From NCBI GenBank assembly GCA_021821195.1, contig JAKACT010000004.1:1-64000 (forward strand): 64,000 nt of DNA, read 5' to 3'. Below are positions 37,418 to 47,655 of the stretch, one piece after another. Source of the stretch: Pseudomonadota bacterium. Lineage in GTDB: Bacteria; Pseudomonadota; Gammaproteobacteria; Xanthomonadales; Xanthomonadaceae. The notes beneath the pieces were generated by a model. The model made no database searches, was not told the DNA's origin, and saw nothing but the letters and a program-made list of their open reading frames with translations. Each line of letters opens with the position of its first letter. The stretch's first letter is position 1. The position numbers and the translations under genes were made by a program.

Positions 37418-39370
37418 TCAGGGACGATGTGCGCGCAGGTCGCGTAGCAGGGCCACCAGCGCCGCGCGGTTGCCCGTCGGTGCATAGCGCGCCAGGTTGA
37501 AGCGCGCGGCCAGCGTGGCCAGGTGCTGTCCGGCGCGTGGGCTGTCCGCCGCCACCCGGATGGCCCAGGCCAGCGCCGGTTCGTGCGCCGCGCGGCCGCG
37601 GCCAAGCCTGCGATAGCGTGCCTCCAGCGCATGCCAGGCGCGCAGCAGCGGGTCGCGCTGGCGTTCGCCGCGGGCGATCAGCCAGGCCATCCATGCCAGC
37701 GCCAGCGCGGCGATGGCGGCGAACAGCGCGACCAGCGCACCCGCGCCGAGCCGCTCCAGCCCCAGCGGCTTGAGCAGGCTCTGCTGGCGCTGCGCGTTGA
37801 AGCCCAGCACGAAGTCGTTCCAGCCGCGGCGCAGCCAGTCGCTGGCGTTGAACATCGGCACCAGCGCGTCGAGCCCGGCGATGCGGCCCGGCTGGCGGTC
37901 GGCGATGGTGTCGTAGACGCGCTCGGGCGCGACCGCGGCGGTGGGATCCACGCGCACCCAGCCGCGCGCCGGCAGCCACACTTCGGCCCACGCGTGCGCG
38001 TCGGACTTGCGCACCAGCCAGTAGTCGCCGATGGGATTGCGATAGGCGCCGGCATAGCCGGTGACCACCCGTGCGGGAATGCCGGCGGCGCGCATCAGCA
38101 CCACGAAGGCGGAGCTGAAGTGCTCGCAATAGCCTTCGCGGCGGTCGAACAGGAAGTCGTCGACCTCGTTGCGGCCGGCCAGCGGCACCTCGAGGGTGTA
38201 GGCGAAGTCGCGGCGGATCATCGCCAGCGCGCGGCCGACGAGGGCGGCGTCGCCGTGACCCTGCGCGTCGCTGCCGGCTTCGCGCCGCCACTGCCGGCCC
38301 AGCGCGACGGTGCGCGGGTTGTAGCCCCGCGGCAGCGCCAGTGCGCGCGCGCGCAGCGGCGGCGGCAGCTCGGCTTCGAACGCGGCCGGCGGCGCCGAGC
38401 GCATGCGCCAGCGCGAGACGTTGTACTGCGGCGTCGCCGCCCACGGCGTGTAGTCGCGGCTGACGTAGGCGCCGTCGGGCAACTGGGTGGGCAGGTCCAG
38501 CGCGACCAGCTGGCGGTCTTCGGTGGGTTCGATATCGATGCGGTAATCCCAGCCCGCGCCGGCCGGCTGCATCGGCGCAGCGGGGAAGCGCTGCAGGTCG
38601 CGCGCCTGCCGCCAGCTGCGGCCATCGAAGTCCCATAGCACCGGCCCGCGCCAGTACATCTGCTCCTGCGCGGGCGCGGCGCCGAAGAACTGCACGCGTG
38701 CGGCCGGGCTGTCGTCGCGCAGCAGATCGGCCATCGCTCCGGGGGTCATCGTGTCGGACAGGCCCGGCGTGGCGACGCTGCGATGCGGCAGCCCCCACAG
38801 CGGCGACGGCAGGCGCGGGAACAGCCAGAACGCGGCCAATGCCAGCGGCAGCCCGAGCGCGAACAGGCGCAGCACGCCGAAGGTGGCGGCGCCGCGCCTG
38901 ACCGCCTGCATCACCTCGCCCTCGTCCGCGGCCAGCCGCTGCAGCGCCAGCAGCGCCAGCAGCACCGCGGCCAGCGCCAGCCCCAGGCTGGCCGGCCCCT
39001 GGTCGAGTAGGAAAGTGGCGAACGGCGCGAACAGGCCGAAGCCGACCAGGCTGCGACCGTCGCGCAGGCTGGAGGTTTCGCTGGGCTTGAGCGCCAGCAT
39101 CGCGGCCAGCACCGCGCAGGCGGTATCGCGGCCGATCCCCGGTGCCACCACCGCCACCGCCAGCAACGCGCAGGCGCTGAGCAGCAGCCGCAGCAGCGCC
39201 GGCATCGGCCGCCGCCAGGAGGCTGCGGCCACCGCCAGCGCGCCGACGCCGAAGGCCGGCCCCAGCCAGGCCGGCAGCTGCAGCAGCAGCGGCAGCAGGC
39301 AGGCGGCGGCCGCCAGCAGCACCTGCATGCGGGCGCGTGGCGTCATCGGCGGCGAGGCGTGCTCAGCCAT
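37418..39370 (-). CDS. TgpA-type transglutaminase-domain membrane protein
   Basis: Multi-TM N-terminus then GYCEHFSSAFVVLMRAAGIPARVVTGYAGAYRNPIGDYWLVRKSDAHAWAEVWLPARGWVRVDPTAAV. Confidence 0.9.
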   Translation of the reverse strand: MAEHASPPMTPRARMQVLLAAAACLLPLLLQLPAWLGPAFGVGALAVAAASWRRPMPALLRLLLSACALLAVAVVAPGIGRDTACAVLAAMLALKPSETSSLRDGRSLVGFGLFAPFATFLLDQGPASLGLALAAVLLALLALQRLAADEGEVMQAVRRGAATFGVLRLFALGLPLALAAFWLFPRLPSPLWGLPHRSVATPGLSDTMTPGAMADLLRDDSPAARVQFFGAAPAQEQMYWRGPVLWDFDGRSWRQARDLQRFPAAPMQPAGAGWDYRIDIEPTEDRQLVALDLPTQLPDGAYVSRDYTPWAATPQYNVSRWRMRSAPPAAFEAELPPPLRARALALPRGYNPRTVALGRQWRREAGSDAQGHGDAALVGRALAMIRRDFAYTLEVPLAGRNEVDDFLFDRREGYCEHFSSAFVVLMRAAGIPARVVTGYAGAYRNPIGDYWLVRKSDAHAWAEVWLPARGWVRVDPTAAVAPERVYDTIADRQPGRIAGLDALVPMFNASDWLRRGWNDFVLGFNAQRQQSLLKPLGLERLGAGALVALFAAIAALALAWMAWLIARGERQRDPLLRAWHALEARYRRLGRGRAAHEPALAWAIRVAADSPRAGQHLATLAARFNLARYAPTGNRAALVALLRDLRAHRP

Positions 39371-40334
39371 GCGCAGGCTCCGACGCCGGCGGGTCCTGCG
39401 GCAGCAACGCCAGCGCGCGCAGGCAGCGGTGCCGGTGCGGCGGCCCGCGGTCGCTGGCGATGGGCGGCTGCGTCGGCAGCTGCAGGCCGTAGCGGCGGCC
39501 GTCGCGCTCGGCATCGTCGACCCAGCGTGCCAGCCGGCGGATGCGCTGCTCATAAGGCAGGCCGGCGGTCTGCTGCCAATCCAGCAGCAGTTCGCCGCCG
39601 CGCTGCTGTTCGTAGTCGCGCACCAGCAGGCTGTCGTGGCGGGCCGAAGCCTTCCACGCCACCGTGCGCGGCGGATCCCCCGGGCGGTAGCCGCGCAGGT
39701 GGTGCGGGTCGTCGCCGGAGCGCGCGGCCTGCGCATGGTCCTGCCCGTTGGCGGGCACCGGCAGCGGTGGCGCCTGGGCTTCCGGCGCCGGGTAGACCAG
39801 CAATGATTGCGCCGGCCAGGCATAGCCCCAGGCCCGCGCCAGCCCCAGCGGCTGCACGCTGGAGAGCTCCAGCCGCGGCAGCGGCAGCAGCCCGCGGCGC
39901 GTGGTCGGCAGGCGCAGCTCGGCGGAGGCACCGCTGGCATCCAGCGCGACGTGGGTGGCGTGTCCGTCCACCGCCACCCGCAGGCCGCGGCGGACCCGCG
40001 CATCGGCGGCGCCCAGCGCGATGCGCAGGTGCAGGTCCTCGCCGGCCGCCACCGGTTCGGCTGCCACCGCTTCCACCCGCAGCCCGGACAATTGCATATG
40101 CGCGGCGATCAGGCTGGCCTGCGCGGCGCCGGCCAACAGCAGGGCCAGCAGCAGCGCCGGGTTGTTGTTGAAGTTGAGTGCGCCCAGCAGCATCGCCCCC
40201 AGCAGGAGGCCGAAGAACAGCCCGCTGGCGGTGGGCAGCACGTAGATGCGGTGGCGCGTGAGCCGCGCCGGCAGCGTTTCCGGCGCGCGCGGGCGCATCC
40301 ACGCCTGCGTGCGCCTGCGCAGCGTGGCGATCAC
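39363..40334 (-). CDS. DUF58 domain-containing protein
   Basis: TM pair then ...DDPHHLRGYRPGDPPRTVAWKASARHDSLLVRDYEQQRGGELLLDW; GTG start in MoxR/DUF58/transglutaminase order. Confidence 0.87.
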   Translation of the reverse strand: MIATLRRRTQAWMRPRAPETLPARLTRHRIYVLPTASGLFFGLLLGAMLLGALNFNNNPALLLALLLAGAAQASLIAAHMQLSGLRVEAVAAEPVAAGEDLHLRIALGAADARVRRGLRVAVDGHATHVALDASGASAELRLPTTRRGLLPLPRLELSSVQPLGLARAWGYAWPAQSLLVYPAPEAQAPPLPVPANGQDHAQAARSGDDPHHLRGYRPGDPPRTVAWKASARHDSLLVRDYEQQRGGELLLDWQQTAGLPYEQRIRRLARWVDDAERDGRRYGLQLPTQPPIASDRGPPHRHRCLRALALLPQDPPASEPAHG

Positions 40335-40335
40335 C

Positions 40336-41298
40336 TCAGTCCACCGCGACCGCGTGCAGGATCGCCTTGGCCAGGCTGGCGGCCGGGGTGTCGGCATCCG
40401 CCACCAGCCGGTGCTCGGCCACCGCCGGGAACAACGCCTGCACGTCCTCGGGCACCACGTGGCCGCGGCCCAGCAGCAGCGCATGCGCCCGCGCGGCGCG
40501 CAGCAGCGCCAGCCCGGCGCGCGGCGACAGGCCCACCCGCACGCCCGGCTGCTGGCGGCTGCGCGCGATCAGCGCCTGCACGTAATCCAGCAGCGCGTCG
40601 CTGGCGTGCACCCGCGGCACCGCCTGGCGCAGGGCGAGGATGCGCGGCGCGTCCAGCAGTGGCGCGATGTTCGCGATCAGGTCGCGGCGGTCGCTGCCGG
40701 CCAGCAGCGCGCGCTCCGCCGCCGCATCGGGATAGCCCAGCGCCAGCCGCAGCAGGAAGCGGTCCAGCTGCGAATCCGGCAGCGGGTAGGTGCCGGACAG
40801 GTCGACCGGGTTCTGCGTCGCGATGACCAGGAACGGATCGGGCAGGGCGCGGGTCTGGCCGTCGATGCTGACCTGGTGTTCGGCCATCGCCTCCAGCAGC
40901 GCGCTCTGGGTGCGCGGCGGCGCGCGGTTGATCTCGTCGGCCAGCAGCACGTGGGTGAACACCGGGCCGGGATGGAACTCGAAGCGCCGGGCCTGCGCCT
41001 CGTACACCGAGACGCCGAGGATGTCGGACGGCAGCAGGTCGGAGGTGAACTGCACGCGGCTGAAGTCCAGTCCCAGCGTGGCCGCCAGCGCGTGCGCCAG
41101 GGTGGTCTTGCCGAGCCCGGGCAGGTCCTCGATCAGCAGGTGGCCGCCCGCCAGCAGGGCGACGAAGGCCAGCCGCACCTGCACCGGTTTGCCCAGCACC
41201 AGCGTGTTCACCTGCGCCTGCGCGTCGCGCAGGGCCTGCTGCAGCTCATCGGTTAGCATCGGCGCCGGTACCGGGATCGCGGACATGTCGTTGGGCAT
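40336..41298 (-). CDS. MoxR family AAA ATPase
   Basis: GGHLLIEDLPGLGKTTLAHALAATLGLDFSRVQFTSDLLPSDILG...FVIATQNPVDLSGTYPLPDSQLDRFLLRL-like motifs. Confidence 0.93.
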   Translation of the reverse strand: MPNDMSAIPVPAPMLTDELQQALRDAQAQVNTLVLGKPVQVRLAFVALLAGGHLLIEDLPGLGKTTLAHALAATLGLDFSRVQFTSDLLPSDILGVSVYEAQARRFEFHPGPVFTHVLLADEINRAPPRTQSALLEAMAEHQVSIDGQTRALPDPFLVIATQNPVDLSGTYPLPDSQLDRFLLRLALGYPDAAAERALLAGSDRRDLIANIAPLLDAPRILALRQAVPRVHASDALLDYVQALIARSRQQPGVRVGLSPRAGLALLRAARAHALLLGRGHVVPEDVQALFPAVAEHRLVADADTPAASLAKAILHAVAVD

Positions 41299-41340
41299 CG
41301 GTTCTCGGAAGTGGCAACGAGTGTAGCGAGGACGCCCGGG

Positions 41341-43182
41341 ATGCAGGATGCGGGAAGCGCGGCGGCGCGGCGCGGGTTCATCGCCGGCTGGCTGCTGTTG
41401 TGCGCGCTCAAGCTGGCGCTGGCGGTGCAGCTGCCACTGTTCGTCGACGAGGCCTTCTACTGGCAGGAGGGCCAGCATCCGGCCTGGGCCTATTCCGACC
41501 TGCCGGCGCTGACCGCGTGGCTGGCGCGGCTGGGCGTGGAACTGTTCGGCCAGCATGCGCTGGGCCTGCGGCTGCCGTTCCTGCTGGTCGGCGCGGCGCT
41601 CCCGTGGCTGGTGGTGCGGATGGCCGCGCGCGAATTCGATGCGAACACCGGCTGGCAGGTCGGTCTGCTGGTGCTGTTGCTGCCGTTGGCCGGCAGCCTG
41701 GGCCTGCTGGCGCTGCCGGACGTGTCGCTGCTGCTGGCCACGCTGCTCTGCCTCGACGCCGGATTGCGGCTGCTGCGCCGGGTCGATGTCTTGGGAGCGG
41801 GTGAACTGGCGCTGGGCCTGCTGCTGGGCGGCTTGACCCACTACCGCTTCGTCGCGGTGATCGCGGTGGGGTTTGCCGGGTTGTTGGTGCTGCGCGACGG
41901 GCGTCGCGCGCTGCGGCATCCCGCGCCGTGGGTGGCGGTTGCGATCGGCGCGCTGGCCTGGCTACCGCTGCTGCTGTGGAACCTGCGCAACGCCGATGCC
42001 GGCCTGCGTTTCCAGCTGGTGGATCGGCATCCCTGGCAGTTCGGTGGCGACGGCCTGCTGCTGGGCCTGCTGCAGCTGTTGCCGGCCACGCCGCTGCTGC
42101 TGGCGGCGATGGCGGTGGCCGCCTGGCGCGGCCTGCGCGAGCCGCGACCCGCCGCGCGCTACCTGGCGCTGTGCGGCAGCGGCATCGTGCTGGGCTTCCT
42201 GCTGCTGGGGTTCTTCGCCGACCGCGAGCGGGTCAGCTTCCACTGGCCGCTGCCCGGCTTCGTCGCGCTGCTGCCGCTGCTGCCGGCGGTGCTGGCCGGC
42301 TGGCCACGCAGCTGGCGCATCGCCACGCTGGCCACCGCGGCGGCCGGTCTGGTGCTGGTGCTGGGCTTCTTCCTCATGGCCTCGGTGCCGGCGTGGCGCG
42401 AGCAGACCGCGGGGCACCGCCTGTATCCGGCCAATTTCGCCGGCTGGAGTGCGCTGGCAGGGGCGGTGCGCGGCGAACGCGCCGCCATGCCGGCCGGGAC
42501 GCAATTGCTCGCTGGCAATTTCAAGATCGGCGCGGAGCTCGGATTCCTGCTCGGCGACCCGCGCATCTCCGTGCTCGACCATCCGCTCAACCACCACCAC
42601 GGCCGCGCGCCGCAGCTGGCGCTGTGGGGGTTGCAGCAAGACGGCGCCCGCGATGCGCCGATGCTGCTGGTGGTCGCCGCCACCGACGTGAAGTTCCGCG
42701 AGCAGCTGGCGTATTTCCAGCAGCTTTGCGGGCAGGTCGGCCCGCTGCCGCCGCCACGCGTGCTGGACATCGACCACGGCCGCCAGCGCTTCCTGTTGTT
42801 CGCATTGCCGGCGCAGCGCGGCGACGGCGCGTGCGTGACGCCGGCGCTGGCCAATATCGATGCGCCTGCAGCCGGCGCGCGGGTCGGGCGGCGGTTCAAG
42901 GTGTCGGCGTGGGCGGCCAAGGACGTGGCCGGCGTGCGCAGGGTGGAAGTACTGCTGGATGGCCGGGTGGTGGCCACCGCGCGGCGCGTGGGGGCCAATC
43001 CGTGGGTAGTCGATGATTTCCTGCAGGGCCGCTCGCGTGATCCGGCCGTGCCGCAGGTGCAGTTCGCCGCCGAGGTGGACGCCAGCGCGCTGCCAGCCGG
43101 CACGCACTGGCTGGGCCTGCGCGTGACCGGCGGCGACGGTGCGGTCGAGGATGGCCCCGCACAACCCATCCAACTGCGCTGA
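41341..43182 (+). CDS. Glycosyltransferase family 39-type membrane protein with C-terminal Ig-like domain
   Basis: LFVDEAFYWQEGQHPAWAYSDLPALTAWLARLGVELFG; multi-TM; C-terminal NIDAPAAGARVGRRFKVSAWAAKDVAGVRRVEVLLDG. Confidence 0.75.
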   Translation: MQDAGSAAARRGFIAGWLLLCALKLALAVQLPLFVDEAFYWQEGQHPAWAYSDLPALTAWLARLGVELFGQHALGLRLPFLLVGAALPWLVVRMAAREFDANTGWQVGLLVLLLPLAGSLGLLALPDVSLLLATLLCLDAGLRLLRRVDVLGAGELALGLLLGGLTHYRFVAVIAVGFAGLLVLRDGRRALRHPAPWVAVAIGALAWLPLLLWNLRNADAGLRFQLVDRHPWQFGGDGLLLGLLQLLPATPLLLAAMAVAAWRGLREPRPAARYLALCGSGIVLGFLLLGFFADRERVSFHWPLPGFVALLPLLPAVLAGWPRSWRIATLATAAAGLVLVLGFFLMASVPAWREQTAGHRLYPANFAGWSALAGAVRGERAAMPAGTQLLAGNFKIGAELGFLLGDPRISVLDHPLNHHHGRAPQLALWGLQQDGARDAPMLLVVAATDVKFREQLAYFQQLCGQVGPLPPPRVLDIDHGRQRFLLFALPAQRGDGACVTPALANIDAPAAGARVGRRFKVSAWAAKDVAGVRRVEVLLDGRVVATARRVGANPWVVDDFLQGRSRDPAVPQVQFAAEVDASALPAGTHWLGLRVTGGDGAVEDGPAQPIQLR

Positions 43183-43190
43183 ACCCGACG

Positions 43191-44492
43191 ATGCACACCG
43201 CTTCCCGCCTTTCCCCGCTGCCCGCCGTCGCCCTGCCGCTGGCCCTGTGCCTGCTGCTGGCCGCCACCCTGCAATTGCACCTGCCGCTGATGCTGTGGGA
43301 CCACGTCGACCTGGTGCCGATCTACGACGCATGGCAGCGCGGCGGGCTTGCCGCTTCGCAGTTCTGGCGCATCCACGACGGCAGCCATTTCCATTCCGCG
43401 GCCTATGCGGTGCTGCTGGCCACCACCTGGCTGTCGGGTGGGCGGCCGTGGCTGGACTGCGTGGCCGGCTGGGCGTTTTACGCGCTGCTGGCGTGGACGC
43501 TGTGGCGGCTGGTCGGCAACGGTTGGCGCGAGCAGAAGCTGGCGCGCGGCTGGTGGTGGGCGATGCTGTTGCTGATCGCCCATCCCGGACATCTGGCCAA
43601 CCTGCAGTGGGGCTGGCAGGTGGCAGTGTTCATCAGCCTGCTGGGCGCGGTGGCGCCGATCCACTGGCTGACGCTGGAACGCCCCACGCTGGCGCTGAAC
43701 CTTGCTGGCGTGGTGCTGGCGGTGCTTGGCGTGCTGGGGTTTTCCACCACCCTAGCGGTGTTCCCGGTGGCGCTGGCGCTGGCGCTGGTGGCGCTGCGCG
43801 GCGAATGGCCGTGGTCGCGGCGCATCGCCTTCGCACTGCCATGGTTGCTGGTCGGCGGCGGCCTGGTGGCATGGCTGCTGGCGGCGCGCGGACAGCCGGT
43901 GGCGCTGCCCGGCGCCGGCGTGCTGGCGCTGTACGCGCTCAATTACCTTGGCGGCGGGGTGCTGCGGTTCGCCGAGGACGTGGCGCCGTGGTGGACGCTG
44001 CTGGCCCTGATGCTGGCAATTCCCGCCGCCGTGCGCTGCCGCCGGCAGGCGCAGGCGCGGCCGTGGCTGGCGCTGATGGCGTTCGCGCTGGGCTGCGCCC
44101 TGCTTACCGCGCTGGGGCGCGCCGGCAGCTTCGGCACGGACCATGCGTTCGTGACCCGGTACGCCAGCTTCGCGCTGCTGTTCTGGATCGGCTGGCTGGG
44201 GCTGATGGTGCTGGCCTGGCGCGATGCCGGCAGGGCGTGGCGCTGGCTGCGACCGCTGCTGCTGGTCACGCTGCTGTTCGCGGCGGTGAACGGCGTGCAT
44301 TTGGCGAAGAAGGCCTTCGCCACGCACCAGCGTGCGGCTGCGTTCGCCGCGCAGATCCGCGTCGATTGGCCGCAGTTGGACGACGCCCTGCTGGCGCAGG
44401 CCTACGGCGACCGCGCCGACGCCGCGCGGCAACGCCTGGTGCTGCTGCGCCGCTGGGGCTTTGCGCCGTTCGACCGCGTCGCCGCCGAGTGA
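43191..44492 (+). CDS. Multi-TM hypothetical membrane protein
   Basis: 433-aa ORF with about 10 hydrophobic segments, coupled behind the GT39-like gene. Confidence 0.75.
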   Translation: MHTASRLSPLPAVALPLALCLLLAATLQLHLPLMLWDHVDLVPIYDAWQRGGLAASQFWRIHDGSHFHSAAYAVLLATTWLSGGRPWLDCVAGWAFYALLAWTLWRLVGNGWREQKLARGWWWAMLLLIAHPGHLANLQWGWQVAVFISLLGAVAPIHWLTLERPTLALNLAGVVLAVLGVLGFSTTLAVFPVALALALVALRGEWPWSRRIAFALPWLLVGGGLVAWLLAARGQPVALPGAGVLALYALNYLGGGVLRFAEDVAPWWTLLALMLAIPAAVRCRRQAQARPWLALMAFALGCALLTALGRAGSFGTDHAFVTRYASFALLFWIGWLGLMVLAWRDAGRAWRWLRPLLLVTLLFAAVNGVHLAKKAFATHQRAAAFAAQIRVDWPQLDDALLAQAYGDRADAARQRLVLLRRWGFAPFDRVAAE

Positions 44493-44502
44493 CGGTGCGC
44501 GC

Positions 44503-45081
44503 TCAGGGCAGCAAGAATCCCGCCTGCCGCAGCAGCGTGCAGGTAGCGATCAGCGGCAGTCCGATCAGCGCGGTTGGGTCGCGGTTGTCGATGGACTCGA
44601 ACAGGGCGATGCCCAGGCCTTCCGACTTGAAGCTGCCGGCGCAGTCGAACGGCTGTTCGGCATCCACGTAGCGCTCGATTTCGGCGTCGGTCAACGCGCG
44701 GAAACGCACCTCGGTGAGGTCGATGGCGGCAAGCGCGCGGCCGTCGGCATGGGCCAGGCATAGCGCGGTATGGAAACGCACCACGCCGCCGGACATCGAT
44801 TGCAGCTGGGCGATGGCGGCGTCGCGGCGGCCCGGCTTGCCCAGCGGCCGGCCGTCGAGGTCGGCGACCTGGTCCGAGCCCAGCGCCCAGCTGTCGCCGG
44901 TGAGGGTGCGGGCCACCGCCTGTGCCTTGGCTTCGGCCAGGCGAATGGCCAGCGCCAGTGGGGTTTCGCCGGGCAGGGCGGTTTCATCCACCTCTGGACG
45001 GGCCACCGCGAAGGGAAGGCGCAGCCGTTCCAGCAGTTCGCGGCGGTAGCGTGAGGTCGAGGCGAGGGTCAGGCGGGGCAT
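44503..45081 (-). CDS. maf: Maf family nucleotide pyrophosphatase
   Basis: LTLASTSRYRRELLERLRLPFAVARPEVDETALPGETPLALAIRLAEAKAQAVA...LGSDQVADLDGRPLGKPG. Confidence 0.92.
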   Translation of the reverse strand: MPRLTLASTSRYRRELLERLRLPFAVARPEVDETALPGETPLALAIRLAEAKAQAVARTLTGDSWALGSDQVADLDGRPLGKPGRRDAAIAQLQSMSGGVVRFHTALCLAHADGRALAAIDLTEVRFRALTDAEIERYVDAEQPFDCAGSFKSEGLGIALFESIDNRDPTALIGLPLIATCTLLRQAGFLLP

Positions 45082-45084
45082 CGG

Positions 45085-45450
45085 TCAGGCCGCCCCGGCG
45101 CGGGCGCGATCCACCCGCTGCAGCTGCCGCTCGATGCTGGCGCGGGCGGCGTCCAGCGCATCGCGCACGCCGTGCAGCTGCTCCAGGCTGGCGCGCTCGG
45201 CGTTGTCCTGCAGCCACAGCCGCTGCCGCAGTAGCTCCTGCATGGCGGCGCGCACCGGGTTCTCGTCGCTGCCGGCGACCGCCTCGATCTCGGCGCGCGC
45301 CGCGCGCAGGCGCGATTCCAGCGCATCGGCGGCGTCCAGCAGCTGCGAGATCGCCTGCTGCCGGCCACGGCTGCCGCGCCGCAGGCGCAGCGCTAGCCAG
45401 GACGCGCCACCGGCAAGTGCGAGGAAGAGCAATGGCAGGAAGATTTCCAT
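45085..45450 (-). CDS. Hypothetical membrane-anchored coiled-coil protein
   Basis: MEIFLPLLFLALAGGASWLALRLRRGSRGRQQAISQLLDAADALESRLRAARAEIEAV. Confidence 0.65.
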   Translation of the reverse strand: MEIFLPLLFLALAGGASWLALRLRRGSRGRQQAISQLLDAADALESRLRAARAEIEAVAGSDENPVRAAMQELLRQRLWLQDNAERASLEQLHGVRDALDAARASIERQLQRVDRARAGAA

Positions 45451-45562
45451 CGGCGCAGTCTGCGCGAGCCCGCCCGGGCCCGCAAACGGGCGAGGATGGA
45501 TGGCGCGGCTCTCCCTGGTGGATTTGACACCGGCTTGGGCGCCGCGTAGCATTTTGCGGCTT

Positions 45563-46081
45563 ATGTCCGAACAGCCGACAAGCCGGGTGCCCGAAGTCTT
45601 GGATGCTTGGCGCATGGTGGCGGCGCGGCGCGAGTTCGAGGGCAGGATCCCGCTGGCGGCGATGACCCGGCTGCGTGGCAGCCTGGTCGATGCCGAAGGC
45701 GAGGTTCGCTACCTGTTGGCCTTCGATACCGACAGCCTGAAGGTGCCCCACGTCGAGCTGCGGATCGATGCGGAGCTGCCGCTGGAATGCCAGCGCAGCC
45801 TGCAGCGGTTCCTGCAGCCGGTGCGGCTGGTGCAGCGGCTGGGCTTGATCCGCGACGAGGCCGACGAAGCGGCCCTGCCGCCGGAGTACGAGCCGCTGCT
45901 GGTGCCCGCCGATGGCATGCTGCGGCCAGCCGAGCTGGTCGAGGACGAATTGATTCTGGCGTTGCCGGTGGTGCCGGTCTCGCCCGATGCCGAGACGGTC
46001 GAGCGCGATTTCGCGCCCACCGTGGAGGAAGCCGCCCAGGCCAACCCGTTCGCGGCGTTGTCCGGGTGGAAGAAGGAATAG
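45563..46081 (+). CDS. yceD: YceD family protein (DUF177)
   Basis: Acidic DUF177-type protein immediately upstream of rpmF. Confidence 0.88.
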   Translation: MSEQPTSRVPEVLDAWRMVAARREFEGRIPLAAMTRLRGSLVDAEGEVRYLLAFDTDSLKVPHVELRIDAELPLECQRSLQRFLQPVRLVQRLGLIRDEADEAALPPEYEPLLVPADGMLRPAELVEDELILALPVVPVSPDAETVERDFAPTVEEAAQANPFAALSGWKKE

Positions 46082-46132
46082 TGCGATAATCGCCGCATCG
46101 CGCGTCACATACGTTTTTCTTGGAGTTGTCCG

Positions 46133-46327
46133 ATGGCTGTCCAGAAGTCCCGCGTTTCCCCGTCCCGCCGCGGCATGCGCCGCGCCCACGACGCCCTGTC
46201 CGCCAAGCAGCTGGCCACCGATCCGACCAGCGGCGAGACCCACCTGCGCCACCACGTGACCGCCGACGGTTACTACCGCGGCAAGCAGGTCATCGTGCCG
46301 AAGACCAAGGTGGCTGACGAAGAGTGA
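46133..46327 (+). CDS. rpmF: 50S ribosomal protein L32
   Basis: [54 protein letters not shown]. Confidence 0.96.
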   Translation: MAVQKSRVSPSRRGMRRAHDALSAKQLATDPTSGETHLRHHVTADGYYRGKQVIVPKTKVADEE

Positions 46328-46504
46328 TCCGTCGGCCGCAAGGCCGGCGCCACGACGCACCACGCCCGGCCGCGCCCCATGGCGCGGCCGTTGGCGTTTC
46401 TGCGCCTGCAATCCCGGTGGCGGTGGCCCCGGCGATGGCCTTGGCCGCGCCCGCGCCCCGCATCGGCTAATCTTGTCCGCTTGACCACGGGAGTTGCCGT
46501 CCGC

Positions 46505-47494
46505 ATGAGCCAGACCGAAAGCCGCATCTACGCCCGCATCGCCGGCACCGGCAGCTACCTGCCCGAGAAGGTGCTGACCAACGACGACCTGGCGAAGATG
46601 GTGGACACCAGCGACGAGTGGATCGCCGCACGTACCGGCATCCGCGAGCGCCACGTGGCGGCGGAAGGCCAGACCACCAGCGACCTCGGCTACCAGGCTG
46701 CGCTGCGCGCGCTGGAGGCGGCCGGCGTCGCCGCCAGTGAGCTGGACCTGATCGTGGTCGGCACCACCACGCCCGACCTGATCTTCCCGTCCACCGCCTG
46801 CCTGGTCCAGCACAAGCTGGGCGTCGCCGGCTGCCCGGCATTCGACGTCAACGCGGCCTGCTCCGGCTTCATCTACGGGCTCACCATCGCCGACAAGTTC
46901 ATCCGCTCGGGCGCGGCCAAGACCGCGCTGGTGATCGGCGCGGAAACCCTGACCCGCATGCTGGACTGGAACGACCGCGGCACCTGCGTGCTGTTCGGCG
47001 ACGGCGCCGGCGCGGTGGTGCTCAAGGCCGACACCGACACCGGCATCCTCAGCACCCACATGCATGCGGATGGCAGCAAGGCGGAGCTGCTGTGGAACCC
47101 GGTGGGCGTGTCGGCGGGTTTCAAGCCGGAAGAGCAGAACGCCGGCGTGCGGGTGATGATGGCCGGCAACGAGGTGTTCAAGCACGCGGTGAAGGCGCTG
47201 GACGCGGTGGTCGAGGAAGCGCTGGAATCGAACGGGCTGGACCGTACCGCGCTGGACTGGCTGGTGCCGCACCAGGCCAACCTGCGCATCATCGAAGCCA
47301 CCGCCAAGCGCCTGGCCATGCCGATGGACCGGGTGATCGTGACCGTGGACAAGCACGGCAACACCTCCTCCGGCTCGGTGCCGCTGGCGCTGGACGAGGC
47401 GGTGCGCTCGGGCCGGGTGCAGCGTGGCCAGCTGGTGCTGCTGGAAGCGTTCGGTGGCGGCTTCACCTGGGGCTCGGCGCTGCTGCGCTATTGA
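46505..47494 (+). CDS. fabH: Beta-ketoacyl-ACP synthase III
   Basis: [39 protein letters not shown]...[14 protein letters not shown]...PHQANLRII...[12 protein letters not shown]. Confidence 0.96.
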   Translation: MSQTESRIYARIAGTGSYLPEKVLTNDDLAKMVDTSDEWIAARTGIRERHVAAEGQTTSDLGYQAALRALEAAGVAASELDLIVVGTTTPDLIFPSTACLVQHKLGVAGCPAFDVNAACSGFIYGLTIADKFIRSGAAKTALVIGAETLTRMLDWNDRGTCVLFGDGAGAVVLKADTDTGILSTHMHADGSKAELLWNPVGVSAGFKPEEQNAGVRVMMAGNEVFKHAVKALDAVVEEALESNGLDRTALDWLVPHQANLRIIEATAKRLAMPMDRVIVTVDKHGNTSSGSVPLALDEAVRSGRVQRGQLVLLEAFGGGFTWGSALLRY

Positions 47495-47655
47495 GCCCGG
47501 CCGGGCGGGGCGGCGCTTCCGGCCCCGCCCTCATCGCCGGCGGGCGCCTGCGAGCATACGCCGCGGTACAGACAGGCTAGAGCAATTACTCGTATCATGC
47601 CCGCCCCATCGCAGGGCTCCGTCCTGCGCCCCCCCCCCTGCACGGTTTGCATAGC

